In this document: positions 1 through 11,560 of the stretch, piece after piece | Position numbering within the stretch: the stretch's first letter is position 1 | Layout: every line of letters begins with the position of its first letter | Made by a program: the position numbers and the translations under genes | From: Ariolimax columbianus | Lineage: Eukaryota > Mollusca > Gastropoda > Stylommatophora > Arionidae | DNA: 64,000 nt | Reading direction: 5' to 3' | Assembly: GCA_036924085.1 (NCBI GenBank) | Contig: JAVGWX010000011.1 | Coordinates: 17,176,608 to 17,240,607, forward strand | Notes under the pieces: generated by a model | The model's input: the letters and a program-made list of their open reading frames with translations, nothing else | Database searches by the model: none | Told to the model about the DNA's origin: nothing

Positions 1-179
1 CTTGCGTTGTGTTCAAGGGGTATTGTCTACCTATGTTCATCAAGTTTGAATGGCATATGGTTGTCCCCGTCCTGCCTGCAAGATACAAGTTATATCTTTA
101 CAGAGTTTACTGATATATGAAAGCTGTCTCACAAGCTTTTTCTTTCCAAATACAAAAAAAACCGAATATAATGCAGCGA

Positions 180-626
180 ACACACGTTTTATTACATCTC
201 TCAAATCACTACCTATAAGGACATTTTCTATTACGTATCTCAAATCACTAATTGTTAGGACATTTTCTATTTCATCTCTCAAAGTCTTACCTCTTTAGAA
301 CAATTTATATTACATCTCTCAAAGCCCTACCTCTTTAGGGCAATTTCTATTACATATCTCAAAGCCCTACCTCTTTAGGGCAATTTATATTACATCTCTC
401 AAAGCCCTACCTCTTTAGGGCAATTTCTATTACATCTCTCAAAGTCTTACCTCTTTAGGGCAATTTCTATTACATCTCTCAAAGTCTTACCTCTTTAGAA
501 CAATTTATATTACATCTCTCAAAGCCCTACCTCTTTAGAACAATTTATATTACATCTCTCAAAGCCCTACCTCTTTAGGGCAATTTCTATTACATATATC
601 AAAGTCCTACCTCTTTAGGACAATGA
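180..626. repeat. 40-bp minisatellite, about 11 copies
   Basis: A 40-bp unit of the form caatttctattacatctctc-aaagccctacctctttaggg repeats head to tail. Variants are ccc/tct in the middle and ggg/gaa at the end. The first copies (about 180-290) are the most divergent and the centre is nearly uniform. Short open frames across it come only from the repeat and are not taken as genes. Confidence 0.95.
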
Positions 627-887
627 TCAGGAGATTGATCTTCCTTCACCATAAACAAGGAGAAAACTCATAACGCAGTTTTAAATGTCCTGATCTGAAT
701 AATTGAAAACACTAATAATGAAAATAAAATCTTGAAAGATAAAAAAATGTCTGATTGCAAGTAATTGTAATTACGTGGAAGCACAATCATTGATACCTAA
801 AGAACCATTATTATTTATAAGTTTAAATTGGTGTATTTCAGCAAATACATGCTTGAATATTGTATTGCTTAGCCATTTTGCTTAATG
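627..887. other. AT-rich spacer, nothing recognised
   Basis: AT-rich sequence between two 40-bp arrays. I see no coding frame, tRNA-like box or repeat here. Confidence 0.6.
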
Positions 888-1458
888 AATGTAACTACCT
901 TAGGTTAGTCAGTTATCGTAATATGCTGGAGTAACTATATTAGGTTAGTCAGTTATCGTAAAGTGCTGGAGTAACTACCTAAGGTTAGTCATTTATCATA
1001 ATGTGCTGGAGTAACTACCTTTGGTTAGTCATTTATCATAATGTGTTGGAGTAACTACCTTAGGTTAGTCATTTATCGTAAAGTGCTGGAGTAACTAACT
1101 ACCTTAGGTTAGTCATTTATCGTAATGTGATAGATTAGCTACTTTAGGCTAGTCATTTATCGTAATGTGATAGAGTAACTACCTTAGGTTAGTCATTTGT
1201 CGTAATGTGATAGAGTAACTAACTACCTTAGGTTAGTCATTTATCGTAATGCAATAGAGTAACTACCTTATGTTAGTTATTTATCGTAATGTGATAGAGT
1301 AGCTACCTTAGGTTAGCCATTCATCTTAATGTGATAGAGTAGCTACCTTAGGTTAGTCATTTATCGTAATGTGATATAGTAGCTAATTTAGGTTAGTCAT
1401 TTATCGTAATGTGATAGATTAGCTACTTTAGGCTAGTCATTTATCGTAATGGCAGATA
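888..1458. repeat. 40-bp minisatellite, about 14 copies
   Basis: The unit is close to gtaactaccttaggttagtc followed by atttatcgtaatgtgataga. Early copies carry gtgctgga where later copies carry gtgataga, so the array has two sub-blocks. Two units carry an extra 'actaact'. The unit length equals that of the 180-626 array but the sequences are unrelated. Confidence 0.95.
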
Positions 1459-2307
1459 GAGTAACTGTGTATGCCAGTGTTTGGTCTGTCCAATCTTTAG
1501 GTGTGCGTCAGGTACATAAATAAGGCGAAAATAAATATATGCATGGATGACATAAACATAAATTGATGTGACTCAGTTGAAGCAACGGGAAATATACATT
1601 TACATGTATAAGTCATTTATCTGAACGGGACATGAATATACAAGTGCATGACCCATTTATCTCACCGGGAGATAAACATTCACATTACTCTTGGGTACAA
1701 AGTCTTCTAGTTTACTTACTTAAGAACTCTTATTTTATCCTGGTGTATGGAATCTTCTACCTTGCTTACTTAGTCGTTCTTCTACTGCGGGGTATATATT
1801 CTTCTACCTTACATACTAAGTCACTCTTCTACCATGAAGTGTAGAATATTCTTACTTACTTTGTCAATCAACGTCTACCATAGGTGCAGAGGATTGACAT
1901 AAATACTCAATATTATTCTAACCCCTGATTTCCTCTTGTCCTGGTTCGAGTCTGGCTCTGGCTATCTTACAATTTGTTTTATATTGTAATCACAGTGTAC
2001 ATCAAACCATCATCTGGGTCACGAACCTTGGCTCTTTGCTTCCTTTGCCAGCCTTGCCTGCATATCTTCATTCAGTCTGCAGACATGAACAAACCTCCAC
2101 AATTGAGATTACACCTCTTGAGTCTGCAAAGGCTGAGCTTCGACGTCTTGTCCAATTAAATGTTAAGACTTTCATTGCATTAAATACAGGAAGTGGAATC
2201 TTTCCCGCTTGAAGACCGTTTTAAAGGTCAAGGTGGGTCTCATAGCCACAACTGCCGTTGGGGATGAAGATAACTTCATGGACTTAGCCGCAGCCTATGT
2301 GAGTAGG
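1459..2307. other. Intergenic sequence, no gene seen
   Basis: Weak local repetition (cttctac/ttacttact motifs about 1690-1860) but no clear unit. Short frames at 1632-1844 and 1974-2159 have no recognisable domain. Confidence 0.5.
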
Positions 2308-2512
2308 GGTGGCCAGTTCCCTTCTTTGCTGTTTATACCTTTCCCAACCCATACATCAAGTACCAATTTACTGCTTGGTCGACCGGAGAAGTGATCTTAC
2401 CAGGAACGAACCTACGCACGTATTTTTTCTCTCTCCCGTTATTTCAAACCCTGGTGCGGTTGTAATCCTAGTTGCCGCTAGCAAGCTCACTGCTGACTAG
2501 GCTACTCGCCTT
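2308..2512 (-). mobile_element. tRNA-derived SINE remnant
   Basis: Read on the minus strand it starts with a tRNA-like head: an A-box-like stretch near 2512-2480, and a B-box-like stretch (GGTTTGAAAT) near 2440. The body ends in the 'GCAAAGAAGGGAACTGG' core near 2312-2330. The same core occurs at 34545-34745 and 59345-59520. Decayed; assignment rests on box-like motifs and the shared core. Confidence 0.5.
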
Positions 2513-2707
2513 AAGTTAGCTAATAAGGCACCATTCAAGAAACTTCATTGTTATGCTCTTCAAAAATGCAATATTTTGTAAATAATATAACTACCGTGTC
2601 TCTTTGAACAAAAATTGTTAATTGAGCTAAGAATTCATAAAAACTCAAATTATGTTAATTGACTACGTTCATCTTTCACATATTTTCTCTTATATATATT
2701 TTTCCTC

Positions 2708-2865
2708 TGCTGAAGACCGATGTGTCGGACCAAAAGGTGCAAATATAGCAGTCAAGCTGTAATCTACGACCCAACGCATTCCGTTCTATGGACAACATTT
2801 TGCTACTTAAAGCGCTTTAATGGTTTGGTAGCGAGAGATTGAGAACGAACGAAGCCAAGCCAAGA
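2708..2865. repeat. Dispersed repeat, copy 1 (partner at 11405-11560)
   Basis: About 155 bp closely resembles 11405-11560. Both run from 'gatgtgtcg(g/t)accaaaaggt' through 'caagctgt(a/g)a(t)ctacg' to 'gagagcgaacga' or 'gagaacgaacga'. Same orientation, about 8.7 kb apart. No coding capacity or box motifs identified; probably an unclassified transposon remnant. Confidence 0.6.
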
Positions 2866-2894
2866 TATATTGTAGCAATTTTATTTTTTGTGTT

Positions 2895-2907
2895 GGGGGG
2901 GGGGGGG
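2895..2907 (+). repeat. Poly-G run
   Basis: Uninterrupted G tract of about 13 bases. Similar G or C runs lie at 4218-4229, 8636-8648, 13796-13819, 24532-24546 and 41120-41136. Confidence 0.9.
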
Positions 2908-3178
2908 CTTAACAAAAAAATAATAAATTGGCCATTTTTGTTAACTCTAAAGTTAACTTACCATTTAATGACTAAAATAAAAATACAAAACGAACAAAAA
3001 CATTTGAACAAAATTAAAGCGATGTGCTCTACAAACTGTGGATGTATTCAAAAGAAGGAAATAAAAACACGTATTTGTTATAGGGAAATAACTAAGGATT
3101 CAGTAACGGTATAGAGTGACATAATTTTATAGTAATTACTTCCCTTTTAAATTAATTTTGTTGCGTTTTTATAAGTAC

Positions 3179-3985
3179 AGGGATACCAGGAATCAGTAGA
3201 AAATGCCAATGCAGTGTCCACGAGCTGAACACTGAAAACTTAAGCACAAGCAATGATTGAGGAGAAATATAATACCAAGGAATAGGCACAGGTTTCAGAT
3301 GGGCACAGATGGTTTTAGCAGAGGTAGCAGGTCATAAGACACAAAAGTGGAAATATAACAGAAGAGGAACTTCCCAATAGGAAAGTCGTCCACAAACCTC
3401 AGAGCAGAATATATGTCCCTCCTGCGAGCAATGAGGATACTTAAAACAGAAAGGCAACCACCAAAAAAAATAATTTCATTCACAGACTGTAGAGTACTAT
3501 TAGAGGCAATACAAAAAAAGCAAACAACGAACCACTGTTATCAGAGATCAGAGCAGAACTACGATAACTCTAGAGATCCTCTACAATAGGGTTCTAGTGG
3601 CCACCCTCCCATTGCTGAATTACAGGTGATAAGTAACAGCAGCTTGAGAATTCACCAACTCAAAAGAAATCAACACACTACCTCATTTCGCCTCAGAACT
3701 GTACACTGCAGACTACTAGAACATCTGTACCGACGGAAGATCTCACACACCGATGAGTGCCCATGTGGAACAGGAGGCCAGATTTTTTAACACACTCTAC
3801 AGAAATGCAAAACAAAATAGAGAGATGAGATACATGGACAGAGGTGGGGAGCTGAGACAAAAGCTATGGGGCAGCAGCTCAGACCTGGTGAAGAATATAG
3901 ACTTCATTATGGCGACTAACCTGCAGATATAGCATGGCCAAAATATCCTGAACGCAAAGAACGAAAGAAGGTCACCATATAACGA
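3179..3985 (+). mobile_element. Decayed LINE 3' part, RNase H region (family C)
   Basis: Nucleotide similarity to the better copy at 58410-58765 runs from 'ccaggaatcag...gcagtgtccacgagctga' through the RNase H start. The tail half (about 3530-3985) matches the minus-strand copy at 26140-26720, including the segment around 'actgcagactactagaacat' and the Cys-rich 'TDECPCGTGG'-like end near 3750-3780. Frames are broken by many stops. Family C is an APE-type LINE with a C-terminal RNase H domain (Jockey/I-like group by established architecture). Confidence 0.8.
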
Positions 3986-4749
3986 TGAGCTCGTTGGTAC
4001 CAATGATAGACACACTTGGTTTGGTAATGTCTGTGATTCTATACATTGTGAAGTGCATCGCATGTTTTACGTAAAGGTACTTCTTTTTCGTATTCTTCTT
4101 CAGCGTGCGTCCCGATAATGACGTAGTATCATCAGACTACTCGAGGTCTGAACAGTCACCAGGTGTCCAGGGAAGGTTTAATCGAAATCGCTATGTTACA
4201 TAATAAGGGGAGTGGGAGGGGGGGGGGGGATGTATCTGACCTTCAAGGTGTCTGATATAGATTAACATAATTGCGAAGCTAGAAGTGCCAGGAATAACTA
4301 GACAGACAGATGGAATACAATTCGAGATTGAAAGTCTAATAAAAGTGATTGAATGTTTCGAAGTAAAATAGGGCACAGACCACGCACAAAGTGTCAATCA
4401 AACAGGTGGATGGAAGAGACGTGCAGGTGACTGAACAAAGGGATTGGAGAACCAGTCTCTAAGATAAGGGGTCGCCTAATAGTGAAGATACAAGGGAACT
4501 AAGGAAGCGATGATGATTCAACAATTTAGAAACAGAATAGTATTCTGGGCGAGAAATATATCCTCTTAGGCGAGAGAAGCATAGGAGAAGTAGAGTTCAA
4601 GGTGACGACAGAAAAGACCGACAGAAGGACGAAAAACTAGACTTAACGAGCCACGTTTGATATAAATCAAGGCTGATTAGTTTAGAGTCAGGGGTACAGA
4701 GAAAAAAAGAGATAGAGAGAGAAAGTGAAAGAGAAAGGAATAGACAGAA

Positions 4750-4800
<51 letters not shown>

Positions 4801-5151
4801 AGACAAGATATCGCAATTGAAGTCGAGCAGATAATACATACATTTCATGTAAACAGTAATCTTGAACCAGTCAGGAAATAGATCTACGTTTTTTTAAAGA
4901 CGCCGGGGAGCAGCGCGACAGAGACAGACACTGCATGTGTGTGCGGACAGAACAGGCCAACCAGTCCTTCAAGTACAGTCGGGAAACAGATCGAGAAGAC
5001 ATAACACCCTATAGGGTGTCAGACACTGATTCTATGTTCCACAGCAGAGTTATTGAATCATTTGCAGAACTGATTGTCGAGTAACAGAGAGTGACACATT
5101 GCTGAAACGAAATGTTAAGATCTCTCAGCTAGGCAGTGACGTAAATTCAAA
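3986..5151. other. Intergenic sequence with G-run and (GA)n
   Basis: No gene seen. Contains a poly-G run at 4218-4229 and a (GA)n tract at 4755-4796. Minus-strand Ser/Leu-rich frames here are just translations of (CT)n. Confidence 0.6.
4755..4796. repeat. (GA)n microsatellite
   Basis: About 20 GA dinucleotides within a longer purine-rich stretch starting near 4700. Confidence 0.95.
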
Positions 5152-5425
5152 GCGTATTGTTTTCGAGAAGCTGAGTGTCGCTAAAGCTTGAGTGACCACC
5201 GAATAAGAGATGTTTTCAGGAAGCTGAGTGTAACTAAAGCTAGAGTGGCCACCGACTTTGGGGTGTTTTCGAGAAGCTGAGTGTCGCTAAAGCTTGAGTG
5301 ACCACCGAATAAGAGATGTTTTCAGGAAGCTGAGTGTAACTAAAGCTAGAGTGGTCACCGACTTTGGGGTGTTTTCGGGAAGCTGAGTGTAGCTAAAGCT
5401 AGAGTGACCAGCGACTTTGAGACAG
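5152..5425. repeat. About 53-bp minisatellite with dimeric pattern
   Basis: The units start 'gaagctgagtgt(c/a)(g/a)ctaaagct' and continue 'gagtg(a/g)(c/t)caccga'. Two unit types alternate: one ending 'ataagagatgttttc' and one ending 'ctttggggtgttttc'. The higher-order period is therefore about 107 bp. About five units. Confidence 0.9.
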
Positions 5426-5734
5426 AATATTACTCTACTATCTGAAGACACAGTTCGTTATCAAAAACATAAAACGTGAGTTTAGCAGGGATAACAGTAT
5501 TGAAATATATTGTTCGATATATATGACCTGTTAGTGCAGGGTTAAGATCTGTGCTAATGCACGAAATGCCGTCATTATTATCTTTTGTAAAGCTGTGGAA
5601 CGTATACTGCTGTGACATTTTTGACGTATGAACTTTATATTTTCTGATTCACAAATAAACGTATAAGTGTGTTACGTCCTGTGTTAAGTATACTCTCATT
5701 TAGAATACCTATGTTTATGTATGATTCAGTTAAG

Positions 5735-6410
5735 AAGGTAGAATTAGCAAGAACAAAACAGATACTATGATGTTCAGTAGAACACCTGGGCCACCCAAGA
5801 TAAGTGTAAAAAATATTGTTTTTCAACCGGCCCATGCGTTGAAGTTTTTGGGCAGTATTTGTTCGGCAGACGGCAGGATTGACACGGAAATTTATACTAG
5901 TTTTCAGAAAGTATCTGCTGTGACTTATCAGCTGTCACCACTGCTTAGGCATCCTAGCATTAGTTTGGCAACAAAGCAACAGTTGATACAAAGTATATGT
6001 ATACCAACTCTGCTACCAGCGCCATTCATGACCTCTGTCCATGGCGCGTGAGAGGAGAATTTCGACGTGTGAAATGAAGTGTTTGGGAAAGGTCATCGGT
6101 GTTACCTGGAGAGACGGAATGCGGAACGACGACATTGGAGGTATGGTCGGCACTACGTCTTGTGTCGAATACATTTCCAGGAAGAAAATAAGTTGGTTTG
6201 GTCATCTCATGAGAATATACCCTCATTAACTTCCACTGATGGCTTACAACGCTGGTAGATCTGGCTACATAACAAGAGGACGGCCGTGAGGCAGGTGGAT
6301 ATATGACATTAGTGATTGTGCAGCGACGCGCGCTCACATTAACCGAAGTAACGCACTTGGCGCAAGCTAGACAACATAAGATTCCCATGTCGCTCAACGG
6401 CAAAATTGGA
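5735..6410 (+). pseudogene. RTE-like LINE reverse transcriptase, C-terminal remnant
   Basis: Conceptual translation gives the conserved C-terminal part of an RTE-type reverse transcriptase. The TMMFSRTPG substrate-side strand leads to 'KFLGSICSADGRIDTEI' (about 5840-5900) and 'ISLATKQQLIQS' (about 5960-5995). A -1/+1 break near 6040 is followed by 'CEMKCLGKVIGV', 'RNDDIGGMVG' and 'WFGHLMR' (6070-6225). The end is near an 'RGRP-RW' motif (about 6277-6300), typical of the C-terminus of this group. At least one frameshift and several stops make it dead. No upstream catalytic RT motifs are present, so it is 5' truncated. Confidence 0.8.
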
Positions 6411-6508
6411 AAGAAAACTAACTAAGAAAATAGAATTGTTACAAGCTATTATTGGCTTGATCTCCGTGACCAGCACGAGTGGTTTTCATATAAAGGGCTG
6501 GATAATTA

Positions 6509-6515
6509 TGTGTGT

Positions 6516-6548
<33 letters not shown>

Positions 6549-6549
6549 G
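6509..6549. repeat. (TG)n microsatellite
   Basis: About 20 TG dinucleotides with one TA interruption, about 100 bp downstream of the RTE-like remnant. Confidence 0.95.
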
Positions 6550-6739
6550 ATAGAGCTGTCATAGTTGATGTGGGCTTAATATATGATTGATAATTATCAT
6601 TGTCGTCTTCGTCTTAGTCGATCTGCATATGTACAAGGGTAGTAGCCCTTCTGCAGGTCGAAATTCTTTGTGGCTCCATAGATCTTCTTTGCGGGCTGGG
6701 CTCGAACAGTACATCGTTGCAATGGCTGTTTTCAATCGA

Positions 6740-8556
6740 TCTCGGGCACGGGTTGTCCAGTGGATGGCTAACTTGTGTCTCGGGCACGGATTGTCCAGTG
6801 GGTGGCTGACTTGTGTCTCGGGCACGGGTTGTCCAGTGGATGGCTAACTTGTGTCTCGGGCACGGATTGTCCAGTGGGTGGCTGACTTGTGTCTCGGGCA
6901 CGGGTTGTCCAGTGGGTGGCTGACTTGTGTCTCGGCACGGGTTGTCCAAAGGGTGGCTAACTTGTGTCTCGGGCACGAGTTGTCTAGTGGGTGGCTAACT
7001 TGTGTCTCGGGCACGAGTTGTCCAGTGGGTGGCTAACTTGTGTCTCGGGCACGGGTTGTCCAGTGGGTGGCTAACTTGTGTCTCGGGCACGGGTTGTCCA
7101 GTGGTTAGATGACTTGTATCTCGGGCACGGGTTGTCCAGTGGGTGGCTGACTTGTGTCTCGGGCACGGGTTGTCCAGTGGGTGGCTGACTTGTGTCTCGA
7201 GCACGGGTTGTCCAGTGGGTGGCTGACTTGTGTCTCGGCACGGGTTGTCCAAAGGGTGGCTAACTTGTGTCTCGGGCACGGGTTGTCTAGTGGGTGGCTA
7301 ACTTGTGTCTCGGGCACGAGTTGTCCAGTGGGTGGCTAACTTGTGTCTCGGGCACGGGTTGTCCAGTGGGTGGCTAACTTGTGTCTCGGGCACGGGTTGT
7401 CCAGTGGTTAGATGACTTGTGTCTCGGGCACGGGTTGTTTAGTGGGTGGCTAACTTGTGTCTCGGGCACGGGTTGTCCAGTGGTTGGATGACTTGTGTCT
7501 CTGGTACGAGTTGTCCAGTGGGTGGCTAACTTGTGTGTCGGGCACGAGTTGTCCAGTGGGTGGCTAACTTGTGTCTTGGGCACGAGTTGTCCAGTGGGTG
7601 GCTAACGTGTGTCTCGGGCACGGGTTGTCCAGTGGGTGGCTAACTTGTGTCTTGGGCACGGGTTGTCCAGTGGGTGGCTAACTTGTGTCTCGGGCACGGG
7701 TTGTCCAGTGGGTGGCTAACTTGTGTCTCGGGCACGGGTTGTCCAGTGGTTAGATGACTTGTGTCTCGGGCACGGGTTGTCCAGTGGGTGGCTGACTTGT
7801 GTCTCGGGCACGGGTTGTCCAGTGGGTGGCTGACTTGTGTCTCGAGCACGGGTTGTCCAGTGGGTGGCTGACTTGTGTCTCGGCACGGGTTGTCCAAAGG
7901 GTGGCTAACTTGTGTCTCGGGCACGGGTTGTCTAGTGGGTGGCTAACTTGTGTCTCGGGCACGAGTTGTCCAGTGGGTGGCTAACTTGTGTCTCGGGCAC
8001 GGGTTGTCCAGTGGGTGGCTAACTTGTGTCTCGGGCACGGGTTGTCCAGTGGTTAGATGACTTGTGTCTCGGGCACGGGTTGTTTAGTGGGTGGCTAACT
8101 TGTGTCTCGGGCACGGGTTGTCCAGTGGTTGGATGACTTGTGTCTCTGGTACGAGTTGTCCAGTGGGTGGCTAACTTGTGTGTCGGGCACGAGTTGTCCA
8201 GTGGGTGGCTAACTTGTGTCTTGGGCACGAGTTGTCCAGTGGGTGGCTAACGTGTGTCTCGGGCACGGGTTGTCCAGTGGGTGGCTAACTTGTGTCTTGG
8301 GCACGGGTTGTCCAGTGGGTGGCTAACTTGTGTCTTGGGCACGAGTTGTCCAGTGGGTGGCTAACTTGTGTCTCGGGCATGGGTTGTCCAGTGGGTGGTT
8401 AACTTGTGTCTTGGGCACGGGTTGTCCAGTGGGTGGCTAACTTGTGTCTCGGGCATGAGTTGTCCAGTGGGTGGCTAACTTGTGTTTTTGGCACGGGTTG
8501 TCTAGTGGGTGGTTAACTTGTGTCTCGGGCACGAGTTGTCCAGTGCGTGGCTAACT
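6740..8556. repeat. 38-bp minisatellite, about 48 copies, with 645-bp higher-order repeat
   Basis: The unit is gggcacgggttgtccagtgg followed by gtggctaacttgtgtctc. Variants (tag/cag, ggtta, tggatg, cttggg) mark individual units. Blocks of about 17 units recur with an offset of 645 bp: about 7020-7620 is repeated almost exactly at 7665-8265. A unit lacking two bases (ctcggcacgg...ccaaag) appears near 6931, 7236 and 7881. Frames on both strands are side-effects of the repeat and not genes. Confidence 0.97.
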
Positions 8557-10396
8557 TGCTTGTTTCAGTATTACGATTGCCGAAGAGCGCGAACGAATCT
8601 TGTCACCAATGTGTGTGTGGGGCCGAGGGGGTGGAGGGGGGGGGGGGGATCTTCCAAGAGGTTTATTTTCGCCTCTTGGCTACTACAGAGCCGATGCTGG
8701 ACTGCAGAGTTGGTTTTTCCTTCTGGTGATAATTATCATAGTTTTTTGTTCTGCTGTTAATGTCCACTCCATTTTCTTTACTTTTGTTGTTGGCGCTACA
8801 CTAGTTCCTGCAACTCCTACTTGTATCAGCATACAAAACGTTGTCACCAACCTATCTCAGATTCCTGATTACTATTCCGTGTATTTGTTTCCCTGGCATC
8901 TCTCCAATCTTTCTGGAAATTATATCCGTGTATTTGCTAATCAGACTCTCTTTTCTCGCGTTTGTTTTCATTTCAAAAGATGGTGAGAATTTCTTTCTAA
9001 TAAAAAATATAACATTAATATCAGTATGAAAAGAACAAAAGGATTCATCAACAAAGAATTTAAATAATAACAATGATATATTTGTTCCAACAGTGGATAC
9101 ACATTGTATTGAATAACATATGATATAATGTTCAAAGTTGATCATCAGCTATAGTTATAATTGTTCCACACGAAAAACTGTTACTAAGTTTACGAATATG
9201 ATAAATATCCAATAAGAGGGGAACTACAGTACAACTGAATGTCAATTGTGGTATAGAAAGATATATAAGGCAGATTTAACGTTTCAGTAAGAGTTGTATT
9301 TGGCATACGACTGTTACTATACTAATGTGACAGTTGTAAACTTTTAAAAAAACCGTTTGATACATATTACTGAATATTCATATAGTCTTTAGCTCCCCGC
9401 GAAGCACAGAGCGACAATTAAAGCTGGTCCCTTTAAATGAAGACTGTGTCAAAGCATTAACCTGAGATTATGCAGTGCAGGTCTCTACAGTCACACTTTT
9501 TGTTTCCCCTAGAGGGCTTAGATCATCAACTAACTTTCTCCAAACATATCGGTGCTGTAAAATTGTCTTTACTTTTGTTGTTGTTGTTGTTGTTATTGTT
9601 GGATTCTTGATCTCATCTCCATTATTTTCGATGGCCTTTCTTTACCTCTTTTTTCTTGGAATTTCGATAACACAGATTACTTGGTGAATTCGCTTTGGGA
9701 CTTCCATGTGGGACTTGTGTATTTCCAATCTTCGTAAGAGTTCCTGTTACATCTGTCTTTGTCCTGTTCTGTCCGATAAACTTTTATTGATATATCTGCC
9801 ATTCAAATATGAGAGCATATCATATGCAGATCTCTGGTCTACGAGCACGAGTTTGAACCTGACATCTGTGGTTCGATCGAGGATACCTCACCAGAAGTTA
9901 CATCTAACGACAGCACAGTCTTACACTTGGCGAAACCAAGAAATCTACGCATCCCATATTTCTGCGACGTGGCCTGGCAGGAGCAGTAGAACAAAAGACG
10001 AAGAAGTAAAAACAAATGCAGGTTCATTATCTTTTCCAGATCATTCGTTGTTGATGATCAGTCTATTAATTGCATGAATAATCTTCTTGAGGCAACTATT
10101 ACAAAATGATTGAACAGATTCAGGCGGGTGGGGGTTTTGGGTTTGGGGGATAACATTATTTCTTTCCCGCATCATTCATTACCATCATCATGTAACATGT
10201 CCTAGATAACACGTCGCTCTCACCACATCCATTCGTTAAGAATCTAAATCAGCAGTCAGTTTATCCGCCTGCTTCCTGTTCATGATTAGAGTTTCCTTGA
10301 TGGCTTGTGCTCATCTACGCCTGGCGGAACTCTGCCTTGTCTTCCTAGAACTGCTTCCATCAGTCCGACATGGCGTTTGATGTGGCAAAACGACCT
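8557..10396. other. Intergenic sequence, no gene seen
   Basis: Contains a poly-G run (8636-8648), a (TTG)n tract (about 9576-9600) and AT-rich sequence (8990-9380). Near 9840-10010 the sequence ends in 'gacgaagaagt', reminiscent of the (GAA)n LINE tails elsewhere in this window. The evidence is too thin to call an element. Frames at 8600-8986 and 9706-10077 show no known domain. Confidence 0.5.
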
Positions 10397-10822
10397 CAGT
10401 TTCTTTGACATAACTTGGCGTATAAGCCAGTTCTCTTCGACACTCAGATCTTGGCATAACTTGGCGTATAAGCCAGTTATTTTCGACACTCAGATCTTGG
10501 CATAACTTGGCTTATAAGCCAGTTCTCTTCGATACTCAGATCTTGGCATAACTTGGCTTATAAGCCAGTTCTCTTAGACACTCAGATATTTGCATAACTT
10601 GGCTTATAAGCCAGTTCTCTTCGACACTCAGATCTTTGCATAACTTGGCTTATAAGCCAGTTCTCTTCGACACTCAGATATTTGCATAACTTGGCTTATA
10701 AGCCAGTTCTCTTCGACACTCAGATCTTTGCATAACTTGGCTTATAAGCCAGTTCTCTTCGACACTCAGTTTTTGGCATAACTTGGCTTATAAGCCAGTT
10801 CTCTTCGACACTCAGATCTCGC
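10397..10822. repeat. 46-bp minisatellite with central palindrome, about 9 copies
   Basis: The unit is cataacttggcttataagcc followed by agttctcttcgacactcaga and tctttg. Each intact unit holds the perfect 12-bp palindrome ggcttataagcc; the first two units have cgtataag instead. Ends abruptly near 10822. Confidence 0.95.
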
Positions 10823-11404
10823 AGGATGACATTATTTCTTATTTTCTTTACCCGATTTATTTTTAAATTTGTTGTCTTGTAGCATGTTGTTTCGAAAGCC
10901 CCGACCCCCTTTATTAATATGCATGTGATTGTCCATGTCTCGCATTCACACACTGCCACCCGGAAATTGTCATTCGCCTCTTCTTCATTTCGCTTTTTCC
11001 AAAGCACTACTGATGTTCATTTACTTGAAGCATTACTTATTCAAACGTCACGATTCATTGTATGTGATTGATCTCATAGTTCCATGCTAAACGATGTATT
11101 GCCCCCTTTCAAATTGATTGGAAAGATACATTGGTTCCAATCCTTTCTGTCCGGGTACAACTCGGACAGTATTATTGTGAAAGAATTATCAATTTGTTTA
11201 GAAAATAGGGATTAAGATACTGAGCAGTGCATGAGCTGTAGCGGTCAGCGACCCAAAGCTGACTTCGTTATAGGCCAGCAACCAAGTGCTGCCAAGACCA
11301 TTGTCCCCCTCCACGTGGTGATCCTGGATAGCAGAAGACAACTAAGCAGGCTGACTACTGAGAAGGGATCGAGATCGAAGTCAACCCATTACCCAAAAAT
11401 GTCA
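10823..11404. other. Intergenic sequence, no gene seen
   Basis: No coding, RNA or repeat signal recognised. Confidence 0.5.
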
Positions 11405-11560
11405 TACTTAAGTCGGATGTGTCGTACCAAAAGGTCCAAATATCGAAGCCAAGCTGTGAACTACGGACAACCCATTCCATTCTCCAGACTACATCCTGCT
11501 ACTTGCAACGCCCTTTTCAGGGGTTAATGGCGGGATTTGAGAGCGAACGACGATGAAAGG
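11405..11560. repeat. Dispersed repeat, copy 2 (partner at 2708-2865)
   Basis: Resembles 2708-2865 over its whole length in the same orientation. The frame across 11231-11527 spans its border and is unlikely to be a gene. Confidence 0.6.

Noticed and set aside
6559..8228. Repetitive open frames on both strands coding 38-residue cycles
   Set aside because: They arise from a 38-bp tandem unit that rotates through frames; overlapping frames exist on both strands, with no start context or domain.
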